Positions 23,723 to 32,181 of a stretch of DNA of 39,362 nt are shown here, one piece after another. The position numbers and the translations under genes are program-made. The stretch is taken from contig NZ_JANINT010000117.1 of NCBI RefSeq assembly GCF_024509035.1, positions 1-39,362 on the forward strand. Reading direction: 5' to 3'. The notes under the pieces are model-generated. The model worked only from the letters and a program-made list of their open reading frames with translations. It was not told the DNA's origin and ran no database searches. Source of the stretch: Nocardioides sp. Its GTDB lineage: Bacteria > Actinomycetota > Actinomycetes > Propionibacteriales > Nocardioidaceae. How positions within the stretch are numbered: the stretch's first letter is position 1; every line of letters starts with the position of its first letter.

Positions 23723-24933
23723 GAGCTGCTCTCCTCGATGAATGGCGCGGTGGGCGCTGTGGGGTGGGACGGCGTCGAGTTTATAGAACGGACGGCGAAG
23801 GCGAGTCGTCGGCCGGCAGGGAGGCCTGTGATGGCACTGCGGGCGACGTCGTCGGCTGCCGACCACGTCGTCGAAACGTCCGGGGATTGAGCGGCCGCCG
23901 GTGCGTAGACCGCGCTGACCGTCGAGGACGCAATCCGTCGCAGAGGTTGGCGGAGCGCGCGCGGCAACATGGCCACTCCGAGGCCCGAGGCCGCGGTGTC
24001 GACGGGCAGGGAGCGAGGGAGGGCGAAGCCGGCGGCGCGCAGTCGACGCGTCGACCACACCCACGCGCCGGCGATCTGCTCCGCGTCCGTGCCGCGACGA
24101 AGACGACGCCGCAGCCGCCGCCAGGCCAGGGCGACCCAGGCGACGCGCACGGCCACGGCCGCCAGGGCGGAGAGCACGACCGCCAGCACGGCGAGCCAGA
24201 TCGCCCTGAGAGGGGCGCCCGGCTCGCTCGGCGGCGTGTCGACCTGGACGGTCTCGTCCGACGGCTCGGGAAGTGGCGTCCGACGCTGGGCTGAGTCGCC
24301 GAGCACAGGGGGCGGTTGGATCGACCGGTCCACGGCCCCCGGGGCCAGGACGGCAGGTTCGCCCTGCAGGCGACGGTCGGCCTGCAGCGCGATCGCGGCC
24401 GCGAGGCCACCGATCAGCAATGCCAAGGCGACCGTCGCGATCAGGTGGGGCGCGCGGCCGGTCCACCGCCGGCTTTGGCCCTCGACAACAGCTACCGCGA
24501 TCGTCGTGACCAGGGCGGTGGCGACGGCGACCGCGGCGACTTCGGCGCCCGCCCCGAGGCCGAGTGCGCCGACGAGGACACCGACGACCGCGGCGGCGAA
24601 CAGCGCGGGTGCTGGACCCCGTACGGCCGCTACGGCAAGGGCGGTGAAGGCTGCCGCGGCGAAGGTGGACCGTGCTGCGGGGCCGTGCCCGGTCCCCGAA
24701 GCGACGTTCACGACCTCGGCAATCGCCAGCGCGGCGGCAAGGCCACCGGCCGCCGCAAAGCGAACTGACAACCGGGCGATCGCCGCCGTCACCACGACCA
24801 CGCCGACGACGCCCGGGAGGACGAAGGCGAGCAGCGCGAACAGCGACACCGACCCCGAGTAGGCGAGGGACGCCACCGCACAGCACACGCCCGCCGCAGC
24901 GGTCCGTGCGTCCACTGCCGGTGCCGCGCTCAC
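23719..24933 (-). CDS. Membrane protein with DUF4129-like C-terminus, lacking a transglutaminase core
   Basis: Protein of 404 aa. The first 200 residues hold about six hydrophobic, Ala/Val-rich segments, as in the N-terminus of TgpA-like transglutaminases. A Pro-rich extracytoplasmic stretch follows (about 205-255), then one more membrane helix (AIWLAVLAVVLSALAAVAV), a basic cytoplasmic segment and a DUF4129-like region (IAGAWVWSTRRLRAAGFALP). In the usual MoxR-DUF58-transglutaminase operons the loop contains a Cys-His-Asp transglutaminase domain of over 100 residues; here only about 50 residues are present and no catalytic Cys is seen. GTG 24933 follows GGAGGACCT and overlaps the DUF58 stop (GTGA). 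Likely a structural partner of the MoxR system; function unknown. Confidence 0.8.
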   Translation of the reverse strand: MSAAPAVDARTAAAGVCCAVASLAYSGSVSLFALLAFVLPGVVGVVVVTAAIARLSVRFAAAGGLAAALAIAEVVNVASGTGHGPAARSTFAAAAFTALAVAAVRGPAPALFAAAVVGVLVGALGLGAGAEVAAVAVATALVTTIAVAVVEGQSRRWTGRAPHLIATVALALLIGGLAAAIALQADRRLQGEPAVLAPGAVDRSIQPPPVLGDSAQRRTPLPEPSDETVQVDTPPSEPGAPLRAIWLAVLAVVLSALAAVAVRVAWVALAWRRLRRRLRRGTDAEQIAGAWVWSTRRLRAAGFALPRSLPVDTAASGLGVAMLPRALRQPLRRIASSTVSAVYAPAAAQSPDVSTTWSAADDVARSAITGLPAGRRLAFAVRSINSTPSHPTAPTAPFIEESSS

Positions 24934-26069
24934 AGGTCCTCCAGGCCAGTGGCGTCCGGCACGTCCACCACTCGCACCCCTGCCAAGCTGCTGCCTGCAG
25001 CGTCGGCGCCGACCCGGACGACCGTGAGCGGGGCGATGGTGGCGAGCCGGCGCAGCGAGCCCGCCGTGCGCGGGTCGGGTGCCGAGGTGATGACGATCGT
25101 GTGAGCGGCCCGGGTCCGCGCGACGACGGCAGGCAGCTCGTCCGCCGCGGTGTCGACGGGTGGCAGCAGCTGGACGGTCGCGAGAGCGTCGAGCAGGCTG
25201 CTCGCAGCCCCCGCGGAGGCACTCGTCACGCGTGCTCCTCGGGCGGTGGTGACGAGGTGCACCTGCTCGGCCCGGGTGAGCTGGCTGGTCGCGAGTGACG
25301 CGGCGACCTCGACCGCCGACTCGAAGCGCTCCGTGTCCCAGCTGGAGCTGAATCGGCCGCTCGTCGCGTAGGCCGAGCCGTCGACGTCGAGCACGATCGT
25401 GGTGCCCGTGGAGGCCTCGGAGACCTGCTGCCGCACGACGAGCTTCCCCGCCCGAGCCGACGAGCGCCAGTGCACCGACCGCGGCTCGTCGCCGAGCACG
25501 TAGTCGCGCAAGGCGTGGAAGTGCTGGTCCCCGGATCGACGGCTCGCGGAGTCGGACTCCCCCTCGCGGAAGGCCGTCGTCAGGGACCGACGCACCCGCA
25601 CCGACCTCGGCCGCACCGTCAGCACGCCGCCGTCGGCCGACGCGACGACCCGACGGACGACGCCCCACGGGTCACCGTGCACGAGCGAGTAAGGCCCGAG
25701 CGGCCGCTGACCGCGCTCGCTCGTGTCGACCGGCATTCGCAGCGAGGCAGCGCCCGACCGAGCCGAGCGCGGCAACCGCACCGACCGCAGCGGCGCCCGC
25801 ACCGGGCCGTCGACGATGCGCAGCCAGCGGCGCGGGCCACGGATCTCGACGATGAGACGGACGTCGGCGGGCTGACCTCGGACGACCTGCACCGACGACT
25901 GGTCTGGGCGGATGCTCCCGCGCGGAGTGCGGAGCGTGGCGAGGAGCGCGAGCACCACGAGCCCCCCGGCGCCGGCGCCGAGCGCCATCAGCTCGGGCCA
26001 GCTCGCCCGCCATCCCCACAGTGAGAGACCCGCGGCGGCCAGCACCAGCCCGGCGCCGCGCACGGTCAT
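24930..26069 (-). CDS. DUF58 domain protein
   Basis: Protein of 379 aa. Two membrane helices near the N-terminus (GAGLVLAAAGLSLWGW and LMALGAGAGGLVVLALLATL) are followed by a beta-rich segment and the DUF58 motif LRDYVLGDEPRSVHWRSSAR, then a von Willebrand-A-like fold with TTIVLDVDGSAYAT and HTIVITSAPD. DUF58 proteins work with MoxR ATPases in an assembly- or chaperone-like role at the membrane; the precise client is not known. ATG 26069 overlaps the MoxR stop (ATGA), and its own stop overlaps the DUF4129-like gene. The ORF-track version (856 aa) reads through the MoxR gene in another frame and is not real. Confidence 0.92.
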   Translation of the reverse strand: MTVRGAGLVLAAAGLSLWGWRASWPELMALGAGAGGLVVLALLATLRTPRGSIRPDQSSVQVVRGQPADVRLIVEIRGPRRWLRIVDGPVRAPLRSVRLPRSARSGAASLRMPVDTSERGQRPLGPYSLVHGDPWGVVRRVVASADGGVLTVRPRSVRVRRSLTTAFREGESDSASRRSGDQHFHALRDYVLGDEPRSVHWRSSARAGKLVVRQQVSEASTGTTIVLDVDGSAYATSGRFSSSWDTERFESAVEVAASLATSQLTRAEQVHLVTTARGARVTSASAGAASSLLDALATVQLLPPVDTAADELPAVVARTRAAHTIVITSAPDPRTAGSLRRLATIAPLTVVRVGADAAGSSLAGVRVVDVPDATGLEDL

Positions 26070-27082
26070 CGCTGTCCGTCCCCCGGAGGGGGCGCGATCG
26101 CCTGCACCGCTTCGTCGGCGGCGTCGGCGGCGGAGCCGCCGGACGCCTCGAACGACGGGCTCACCAGCATCCGGTGGGCGAGCACGGGCTGGGCAAGGGC
26201 TTGCACGTCGCTCGGGACGACGAAGTGGCGGCCGTCCAGCGCGGCCCGCACCCGCGCGGTGCGCAGCAGCCCGATCGCGCCGCGTGGGGAGGAGCCGAGC
26301 CGCAGTTGCGGCATCGTGCGGGTGTGGCCGACCAGCGCGGCGACGTAGTCGAACACGGCGGGCGCGACGTGCACTGCGCGTGCCGCCGCGACCAGGGAGG
26401 CGATCTCGTCGGGCGAGCTCACCTGGGGGACGTTCCCCACGCCGGTGCCGGCGTGCTCGGCCTGCAGCACGCGGACCTCGGCGGCGTGGTCGGGGTAGCC
26501 GACCGTGGTCTTGACCAGGAAGCGGTCGAGCTGTGCCTCGGGGAGCGGGTAGGTGCCGTCCATCTCGACCGGGTTCTGCGTGGCCATCACCAGGAAGGGC
26601 CGCGGCACCGGATAGGGGCGTCCGTCGACCGTGACCTGCCGCTCCTCCATGACCTCGAGGAGGGCGGACTGGGTGCGCGGCGCGGCGCGGTTGATCTCGT
26701 CCGCCAGCACGATGTTGGAGAAGATCGGGCCGGGGTGGAAGTTGAAGCTGCTGGTGTCCTGGTGGAACACCGACACGCCGGTCACGTCGCCCGGCAGCAG
26801 GTCGGGGGTGAACTGGATCCGCTGCCAGGGCGCTCCGAGGGCCGAGGCGAAGCTGCGCGCCAGCGAGGTCTTGCCGACCCCGGGGACGTCTTCGAGCAGC
26901 AGGTGGCCCTCGGCGAGCAGGCACGTCATGGCCAGCCGCACGACCTCGGCCTTGCCCTGCATGAATCCGTTGACCGCCTCGGCGATCCGGTGGGCCGCCG
27001 CCTGGAAGGTCGCGGCCTCCTCGGAGGTGAGCGGGCCAGGGCCCCGGTCCTGCAGCACGTCCACGGTTCCCCCAGAAGTCAC
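26066..27082 (-). CDS. moxR: MoxR-family AAA+ ATPase
   Basis: Protein of 338 aa, normal for MoxR. Walker A is EDVPGVGKTSLA, Walker B region is NIVLADEINRAAPRTQSALL, sensor 1 is VMATQNPVEMDGTYPLPEAQ, then LDRFLVK, and sensor 2 falls in GSSPRGAIGLLRTARV. MoxR ATPases use ATP to remodel or mature partner proteins together with DUF58 proteins. It heads an apparent eight-gene operon that continues into glycan export and modification genes. GTG 27082 lies 8 nt after a TAGCAT -10 box; a second GTG (27064) has GGGGGA directly before it and is an equally good start. Confidence 0.93.
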   Translation of the reverse strand: MTSGGTVDVLQDRGPGPLTSEEAATFQAAAHRIAEAVNGFMQGKAEVVRLAMTCLLAEGHLLLEDVPGVGKTSLARSFASALGAPWQRIQFTPDLLPGDVTGVSVFHQDTSSFNFHPGPIFSNIVLADEINRAAPRTQSALLEVMEERQVTVDGRPYPVPRPFLVMATQNPVEMDGTYPLPEAQLDRFLVKTTVGYPDHAAEVRVLQAEHAGTGVGNVPQVSSPDEIASLVAAARAVHVAPAVFDYVAALVGHTRTMPQLRLGSSPRGAIGLLRTARVRAALDGRHFVVPSDVQALAQPVLAHRMLVSPSFEASGGSAADAADEAVQAIAPPPGDGQR

Positions 27083-27090
27083 GTCTCGGC

Positions 27091-27096
27091 ATGCTA
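27091..27096 (-). promoter_or_regulatory. -10 box (TAGCAT) before the moxR operon
   Basis: On the minus strand TAGCAT is followed by 8 nt and GTG 27082, so the transcript is leaderless or nearly so if that GTG is used; a short leader with GGGGGA results if GTG 27064 is used. Confidence 0.5.
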
Positions 27097-27134
27097 CCGG
27101 CCCGGACCGAGGGAGGCCCGATCGGCGGCGCGCT

Positions 27135-27140
27135 TAGGAT
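27135..27140 (+). promoter_or_regulatory. -10 box (TAGGAT) before the RgpF-WbsX gene
   Basis: TAGGAT on the plus strand, 34 nt before GTG 27175, leaves a short leader with CAGGGAG as ribosome binding site. It lies only 38 bp from the oppositely oriented moxR -10 box, so the two promoters are back to back. Confidence 0.5.
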
Positions 27141-27174
27141 GAGGCGGCCACGATCAGTCAGGGAGACCCTCGGA

Positions 27175-29388
27175 GTGAACCCGCACGACCCGGAAGACCT
27201 CTTGGAGGCGCTCCGTACGGAGAACGACGAGCTGCGGATGCGGATCTCCGTGCTCGAGGCCACCGCCGAGGAGTACCGACGGCAGATGTCCGCCGTGCTG
27301 ACGTCGGCGTCGTGGCGATGGTCGGCGCCGTTGCGTGGCTCCGCGGGCAAGGTGCGGCTGCTCAGAGCCCGGGCCCGAACGCTCGTGAAGCGGCTCGTCC
27401 GGCGCGACATCCCGCCTGCGACGACATCGACCGCAGGACTGTTCGCTCCGGTCGCCCGCAAGGGCGCGTCCGGCACCCCCCACCCGTCACCGCTGCTCAA
27501 TCGGCCGCTCGTGCACGGGGTCCGGTCGTCGCGGCTGGAGCTCGATCCTTTGCCGACCCACGATCAGGCGCGGGTCCTCGTGGTTGCGCACGTCTTCTAC
27601 CCCGAGGTGTGGCCGGACATCGAGGATCGCCTCTCGCGGATGCCGGAGGCCTTCGACCTCATTGTCACGCTGGTGCAGGGCCCCGCCGAGAGCCTCGAGG
27701 GACGCATCGGTGGGCGCTTCCCGCGCGCCCGGATCCACCACGTCGAGAACGTCGGCCGCGACACCTGGCCCTTCGTCGAGCTCGCCCGACGCGGAGCCTT
27801 CGAGGGTTACGACGCCGTGCTCAAGGTGCACACCAAGCGCTCGGTGCACCGCATCGACGGCGACGCCTGGCGCCTCGACCTGCTGGACGGGCTGTTACCT
27901 TCCCCCGAAGGGGTTCGGCGGATCGTCGACCTGCTGCGCCGGGACCGTAACGTCGGCGTCGTCGTTCCCTCCGGGCATCTCAAGGGGCCGGAGACCTGGG
28001 GCTCCAACCAGGAGCTCGTCGAGGCTCTCACCGCTCGGATGCCGTTCGCCTTCGATCCCGACGCCCTGCGCTACCCGGCGGGCTCGATGTACTGGGCACA
28101 ACCGTGGCTGCTCCAGCGGCTGGCGGACCTCGAGCTGGACAGGGAGCACTTCGAGTCCGAGGCGGGTCACCTCGACGGCTCGACGGCGCATGCCATCGAG
28201 CGGTTCGTCGGGGTGATGGCCACCGCGGCCGGCCTGGACCAGGTGGAGACCGGCGAGGTGCCGTCCCGACTCCACCAGGCGCGCCGAGCCGACGCGGACG
28301 GCAACGCGCCGCGCGTGCTGGCCTTCTACCTCCCGCAGTACCACCGGATCCCGGAGAACGACGAGTGGTGGGGCGAGGGGTTCACCGACTGGGTCAACGT
28401 CGACCGCGCGCGGCCGCTCTACCGCGGGCACGCGCAGCCGGTCGAGCCCGGCGAGCTGGGGCGCTACGACCTCTCCGACGTCAAGGTGATGCAACAGCAG
28501 GCCGACCTCGCCGCCGAGCACGGGGTCGACGGGTTCGTCATGTACCACTACTGGTTCGACGGGCAGCCCCTGCTCGAGACTCCCTTGCGCAACCTGCTCG
28601 CCGATCCGTCCGTCGAGTTCCCCTTCGCGCTCTGCTGGGCCAACGAGTCCTGGACGCGGCGGTGGGACGGGCTCGACAAGGACGTCCTCATCGCCCAGAC
28701 CTACCCGCCGGGCTGGGAGGACGCGTTCTACGACGACCTGCTCCCGGCGCTGCGCGACCACCGCTACCTGCAGGTCGAGGGGAAGCCCTTGCTCGTGATC
28801 TACCGCATCGGTCAGCTGCCCGACGCCGCGGCGACGATCGCGCGGTGGCGTGAGCGCGCCGAGGCCGACGGCCTCGGCGGGCTCCACATCCTCGCGGTCA
28901 TCCCCTCACGCGACTTCGAGGGCATGTCGGCCTCGGCAGCGGCAGCGGTCGACGGCCTCGTCCACTTCCCGCCCGGCTCGGGGATCGGGCTGCAGTCGCT
29001 CCGCGACCTCGCGCCCGACCTCGACCCCACCCACTCGGGGGACATCTACTCCTACGACGCCGCCGTCGACGGGGCCGACCTGCGCACCACCGGTCCGCAC
29101 GGCCTGCGCGTCCATCCCGGAGTCATGCCGGGTTGGGACAACACGGCTCGGCGCGGCGCGGCGGCGTACGCGTTCCACCGTGGCAACCCGGTGTCATTCC
29201 GTCGCTGGCTCTCTCGTGCCGTCGACGCGGCGACGGCCGCCGGCGGTGAGCCGCTCGTCTTTGTCAACGCGTGGAACGAGTGGGCCGAAGGCGCCTGCCT
29301 CGAGCCGGACGCCCGTTTCGGACGGGGCAACCTCGAGACCGTGCGTCAGGTCACGGGCGCCCGTCCCGGGCAGCCCCGATCGCGCTGA
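27175..29388 (+). CDS. RgpF-type rhamnan synthesis domain fused to a WbsX (GH99-like) domain
   Basis: Protein of 737 aa. Residues 5-45 are a coiled coil (EALRTENDELRMRISVLEAT) followed by ASWRWSAPLRG, a tail motif also seen in the sulfotransferase at 20561. Residues 125-345 are RgpF-like: VLVVAHVFYPEVWPDI, HHVENVGRDTWPFVELARRG, YDAVLKVHTKRSVH and AGSMYWAQPWLLQRL. Residues 375-725 are a WbsX domain paralogous to the one in the 1200-aa protein: FYLPQYHRIPENDEWWGEGF, LCWANESWTRRWDG and NAWNEWAEGACLEPD. RgpF proteins take part in rhamnose-glucose polymer assembly, which fits the rml genes in this window. GTG 27175 has GGGAG 10 nt upstream; ATG 27139 is possible. Divergent from moxR. Confidence 0.9.
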   Translation: MNPHDPEDLLEALRTENDELRMRISVLEATAEEYRRQMSAVLTSASWRWSAPLRGSAGKVRLLRARARTLVKRLVRRDIPPATTSTAGLFAPVARKGASGTPHPSPLLNRPLVHGVRSSRLELDPLPTHDQARVLVVAHVFYPEVWPDIEDRLSRMPEAFDLIVTLVQGPAESLEGRIGGRFPRARIHHVENVGRDTWPFVELARRGAFEGYDAVLKVHTKRSVHRIDGDAWRLDLLDGLLPSPEGVRRIVDLLRRDRNVGVVVPSGHLKGPETWGSNQELVEALTARMPFAFDPDALRYPAGSMYWAQPWLLQRLADLELDREHFESEAGHLDGSTAHAIERFVGVMATAAGLDQVETGEVPSRLHQARRADADGNAPRVLAFYLPQYHRIPENDEWWGEGFTDWVNVDRARPLYRGHAQPVEPGELGRYDLSDVKVMQQQADLAAEHGVDGFVMYHYWFDGQPLLETPLRNLLADPSVEFPFALCWANESWTRRWDGLDKDVLIAQTYPPGWEDAFYDDLLPALRDHRYLQVEGKPLLVIYRIGQLPDAAATIARWRERAEADGLGGLHILAVIPSRDFEGMSASAAAAVDGLVHFPPGSGIGLQSLRDLAPDLDPTHSGDIYSYDAAVDGADLRTTGPHGLRVHPGVMPGWDNTARRGAAAYAFHRGNPVSFRRWLSRAVDAATAAGGEPLVFVNAWNEWAEGACLEPDARFGRGNLETVRQVTGARPGQPRSR

Positions 29389-29452
29389 TCGACCAACGCG
29401 GTGGCCGAACCGCAGTTCCCCCCGAACCTTCGCCACATCCGCTCGTCTGACG

Positions 29453-29458
29453 TAGGGT
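29453..29458 (+). promoter_or_regulatory. -10-like box (TAGGGT) upstream of the hydrolase triplet
   Basis: TAGGGT lies 69 nt before the ATG at 29527 in the 138-bp gap after the RgpF-WbsX gene; a weak -35-like TTCGCC stands 18 nt upstream. It may drive the three hydrolase genes. Confidence 0.35.
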
Positions 29459-29526
29459 CGGTGGCCGCGGGCGTTCCTGTGGGGGAAGCCGCCCGATCCC
29501 ATGCCGTCTGCCTCGGAGGACCGACG

Positions 29527-30801
29527 ATGTCATTGCCAGCTCACCGATCCGGCTTGCGTGCCGTTCTCCTCGGTCTGATCCCGCTCCTGATGGTCGGCGC
29601 CTCGCTCGTGTCGGCGCCTGCGCAGGCCCAGCGCGTCTCTCCGGACTTCTTCGGGATGCATGACGCCAACATCGCCGGCGGTTCGGTGCCCGGTGTGGCG
29701 GTCGGCTCCGTCCGGCTCTGGGACACCGGGACGGCGTGGAGCCAGATCGAGAAGAAGCGGGGACGCTTCGACTTCACAGCGCTCGACACCGCCGTCAACA
29801 CCGCTCGCAACGCCGGCCTCCGGCCGCTGGTCGTCCTCGGCCAGACGCCGCGGTTCTACGCCTCCAAGCCGAAGGCCGCGGGGTGGTACGGCAAGGGCGC
29901 CTCCAGCATGCCGAAGACGATCTCCGCCTGGACGAAGTACGTCACCAAGGTGGCCAAGCGCTACAAGACCTCGGTCGACTACCAGATCTGGAACGAGCCG
30001 AACGTCGTCGGCTTCTGGAGCGGCAGCGTGAGCCAGATGGCGAAGCTGACGGCGACGGGCAGCGCGGCCATCAACAAGGCCGCCGGGCGCCGGGCCACCG
30101 TCGTCGCCCCCTCCTTCCCGCTGCGGCTCGCGAGCCAGAAGACGTGGTTCAAGAAATACTGGGCCGCGAAGGTCGGCCGCAAGAGCATCGCCGCCATGGT
30201 CGACGTGGTGGCGGTGAACCCCTACCCGCTGGCCGACCAGGCGCCTGAGGCCTCGGCCAGCCTGCTGTCGTTCGCCAAGCGGGTCCTGCCGAAGCAGGCG
30301 CGCCGCAAGCCGATGTGGAACACCGAGATCAACTACGGGCTCCTGGGCGGCGACACCGCCAAGTCCATCCCCGACGCCACTCAGGCGGCGTACGTCGCGC
30401 GCACGCTGCTGCTCAACGCCGGAGCCTCGGTCGACAGGGTGTACTGGTACAGCTGGCGGATCAACGGCATCGCCAACACCCACCTCGTCGAGGACGACGG
30501 CACCACCCTCACTCGGGCCGGACGCGCCTGGCAGGTCGCGCGGGGCTGGATCGTCGACACCGACGTCTCCTGCGCCGTCACCTCGAAGGGGGCGCTGAAG
30601 GGCCTCTACACCTGCACCGCGCGCGTCGGCACCAACGACGTCCGGCGGATCTACTGGAAGCCCAGCGGCGGAGCGGTCCGGGTCGCGACGTCGTCGACGA
30701 CGACCTCGTCCACCGACCTCGATGGCACCACCACGGCGCACGACGGGCAGGTCACTCTCACGGTCCACGACGCGCCGGTGATGGTCTCCTCGCGGAGCTG
30801 A
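29527..30801 (+). CDS. Secreted clan GH-A glycoside hydrolase, copy 1
   Basis: Protein of 424 aa. Signal peptide: AVLLGLIPLLMVGASLVSA with likely cleavage near AQA. The mature protein is a TIM barrel of the cellulase/GH39-like clan GH-A: FFGMHDANI, VRLWDTGTAWSQIE, the acid/base motif YQIWNEPNV (Glu about 157) and the nucleophile motif WNTEINYG (Glu about 267), then VYWYSWRING. A C-terminal beta-sandwich of about 75 residues holds two Cys (VSCAV, YTCTA). It should cleave a glycan outside the cell; the locus suggests its own exopolysaccharide as substrate (inference). ATG 29527 follows GGAGGA; the ORF-track start (29401) has no support. First of three tandem paralogues, 49 bp before the next. 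Confidence 0.9.
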   Translation: MSLPAHRSGLRAVLLGLIPLLMVGASLVSAPAQAQRVSPDFFGMHDANIAGGSVPGVAVGSVRLWDTGTAWSQIEKKRGRFDFTALDTAVNTARNAGLRPLVVLGQTPRFYASKPKAAGWYGKGASSMPKTISAWTKYVTKVAKRYKTSVDYQIWNEPNVVGFWSGSVSQMAKLTATGSAAINKAAGRRATVVAPSFPLRLASQKTWFKKYWAAKVGRKSIAAMVDVVAVNPYPLADQAPEASASLLSFAKRVLPKQARRKPMWNTEINYGLLGGDTAKSIPDATQAAYVARTLLLNAGASVDRVYWYSWRINGIANTHLVEDDGTTLTRAGRAWQVARGWIVDTDVSCAVTSKGALKGLYTCTARVGTNDVRRIYWKPSGGAVRVATSSTTTSSTDLDGTTTAHDGQVTLTVHDAPVMVSSRS

Positions 30802-30850
30802 CGTCTCGGCTGAGCTGGCCGGCCCACCACATCCCATCGGGGGGATCCGC

Positions 30851-32125
30851 ATGATCGCTTCGCTCGTCCGCTCGTCCGTTCGTCTGGTGGCGGTCCCGAT
30901 CCTGGCACTGGGGCTCGTCGTGTCGGTGCTGGCGCTCGCTGCGCCCGCTGATGCGAAGCGGGTCCGTCCAGGCTTCTTCGGCATGCATGACACCCGGATC
31001 AGCGGCGGCACCCTGACGACGCTGCCGATCGGCGCCGTGCGGGTCTGGGACTCCGGAACGTCGTGGCGCGAGATCGAGAAACGCCGCGGTCACTACGATC
31101 TGGGCCGACTGCGCACGGCCGTCCGCACGGCGAGGTCAGCCGGCGTGCGCCCGCTGATCGTGCTGGGCCAGACGCCCCGGTTCCACGCGAGACATCCCCA
31201 CGCCCCGGGCGCCTACGGTCGCGGAGCGACCAGCATGCCGCGCCTGACTCCGTGGAAGCGCTACGTGGCGAAGCTGGCGAGAACCTTCGGGACCACGGTC
31301 GACTACCAGATCTGGAACGAGCCCAATGTCGTCAACTACTGGACGGGGTCGGTCTCGCAGATGGCGCTGCTCACCGCCACCGCCGGGAGGACGATCGAAC
31401 GGGTCGCCGGTCGGAGGGCCGTCGTGGTGGCGCCTGCGTTCCCACTGCGGTTGTCCTCGCAGCGGGCGTGGTACCGCGCCTACTGGCACGCCTCGGTCCG
31501 CGGTCGCGGGATCGCCCGCTTCGTCGACGTGGTCTCGGCCAATCTCTACCCCCTGGAGCATCAGGCGCCGGAGGCGTCGATGAACCTGGCCAGGTTCGCT
31601 CGGCGAGCCCTGCCGAAGGCGGCTCGCCAGAAACCCTTGTGGAACACCGAGATCAACTACGGGCTGCGGGGAGGACCCGCCGCCAAGGAGATCTCGCCAC
31701 GGAAGCAGGCGGCGTACGTCGCCCGCACCTTGGTCCTGAACGCTGCGAGCCCGGTGAGCCGGGTCTACTGGTACGCCTGGGGTCTCGGCTCGATCGCGAA
31801 CACCCACCTCGTCACGCCGGACGGCAGCGAGCTGACCCGGGCCGGACGCGCCTGGGTCGTCACCGCGACATGGCTCAGCGGAGCCGAGGTGCGGGGCTGC
31901 TCGCACACGGGGCGAGGTCGCCTCCGGGGCGTCTACGTGTGCACGTTCCGCGACGGGGCCGAGGGCCGGCGGATCTACTGGAAGCCTCGCGGCCGTCCGG
32001 TCGGCGTCAGGACGCCGAGCACGACGCGCTCGTGGTCCAGTCTCTCGGGCACCACCACCGAACGTTCAGGGCACTTCCGGATCCGGGTCGGCCAGGCGCC
32101 CGTATTGGTGACCTTCCGCCGCTGA
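30851..32125 (+). CDS. Secreted clan GH-A glycoside hydrolase, copy 2
   Basis: Protein of 424 aa, the same length as copy 1 and alignable with it end to end. Signal peptide VPILALGLVVSVLALAAPADA. It keeps FFGMHDTRI, VRVWDSGTSWREIE, the acid/base motif YQIWNEPNV, the nucleophile motif WNTEINYG, VYWYAWGLGS and the C-terminal Cys pair (RGCSH, YVCTF). Both catalytic Glu are present, so it should be active. ATG 30851 follows GGGGGAT. It lies 49 bp after copy 1 and 56 bp before copy 3 with no terminator visible, so the three are probably one transcript. Divergence from copy 1 is clear at the protein level, so the duplication is not recent. Confidence 0.9.
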   Translation: MIASLVRSSVRLVAVPILALGLVVSVLALAAPADAKRVRPGFFGMHDTRISGGTLTTLPIGAVRVWDSGTSWREIEKRRGHYDLGRLRTAVRTARSAGVRPLIVLGQTPRFHARHPHAPGAYGRGATSMPRLTPWKRYVAKLARTFGTTVDYQIWNEPNVVNYWTGSVSQMALLTATAGRTIERVAGRRAVVVAPAFPLRLSSQRAWYRAYWHASVRGRGIARFVDVVSANLYPLEHQAPEASMNLARFARRALPKAARQKPLWNTEINYGLRGGPAAKEISPRKQAAYVARTLVLNAASPVSRVYWYAWGLGSIANTHLVTPDGSELTRAGRAWVVTATWLSGAEVRGCSHTGRGRLRGVYVCTFRDGAEGRRIYWKPRGRPVGVRTPSTTRSWSSLSGTTTERSGHFRIRVGQAPVLVTFRR

Positions 32126-32181
32126 GCCGGACAACCCGGGCCCCCACCTCACGCCGCTGCTGAAGTCGTTGGGAGAACGCC

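Noticed and set aside
23723-25222. 500-residue N-terminal extension of the ABC permease ORF
   Set aside because: It is the shadow of the DUF4129-like and DUF58 genes; GTG 23722 with a good ribosome binding site and GTGA overlap is the real start.
26070-27500. N-terminal part of the 856-aa ORF ahead of DUF58
   Set aside because: It runs through the MoxR gene and the start of the divergent gene in a wrong frame; ATG 26069 with ATGA overlap is the DUF58 start.
30802-32181. Possibility that the three hydrolases are one gene broken by frameshifts
   Set aside because: Each has its own ribosome binding site, start, signal sequence, both catalytic Glu and stop, so they are separate complete paralogues.
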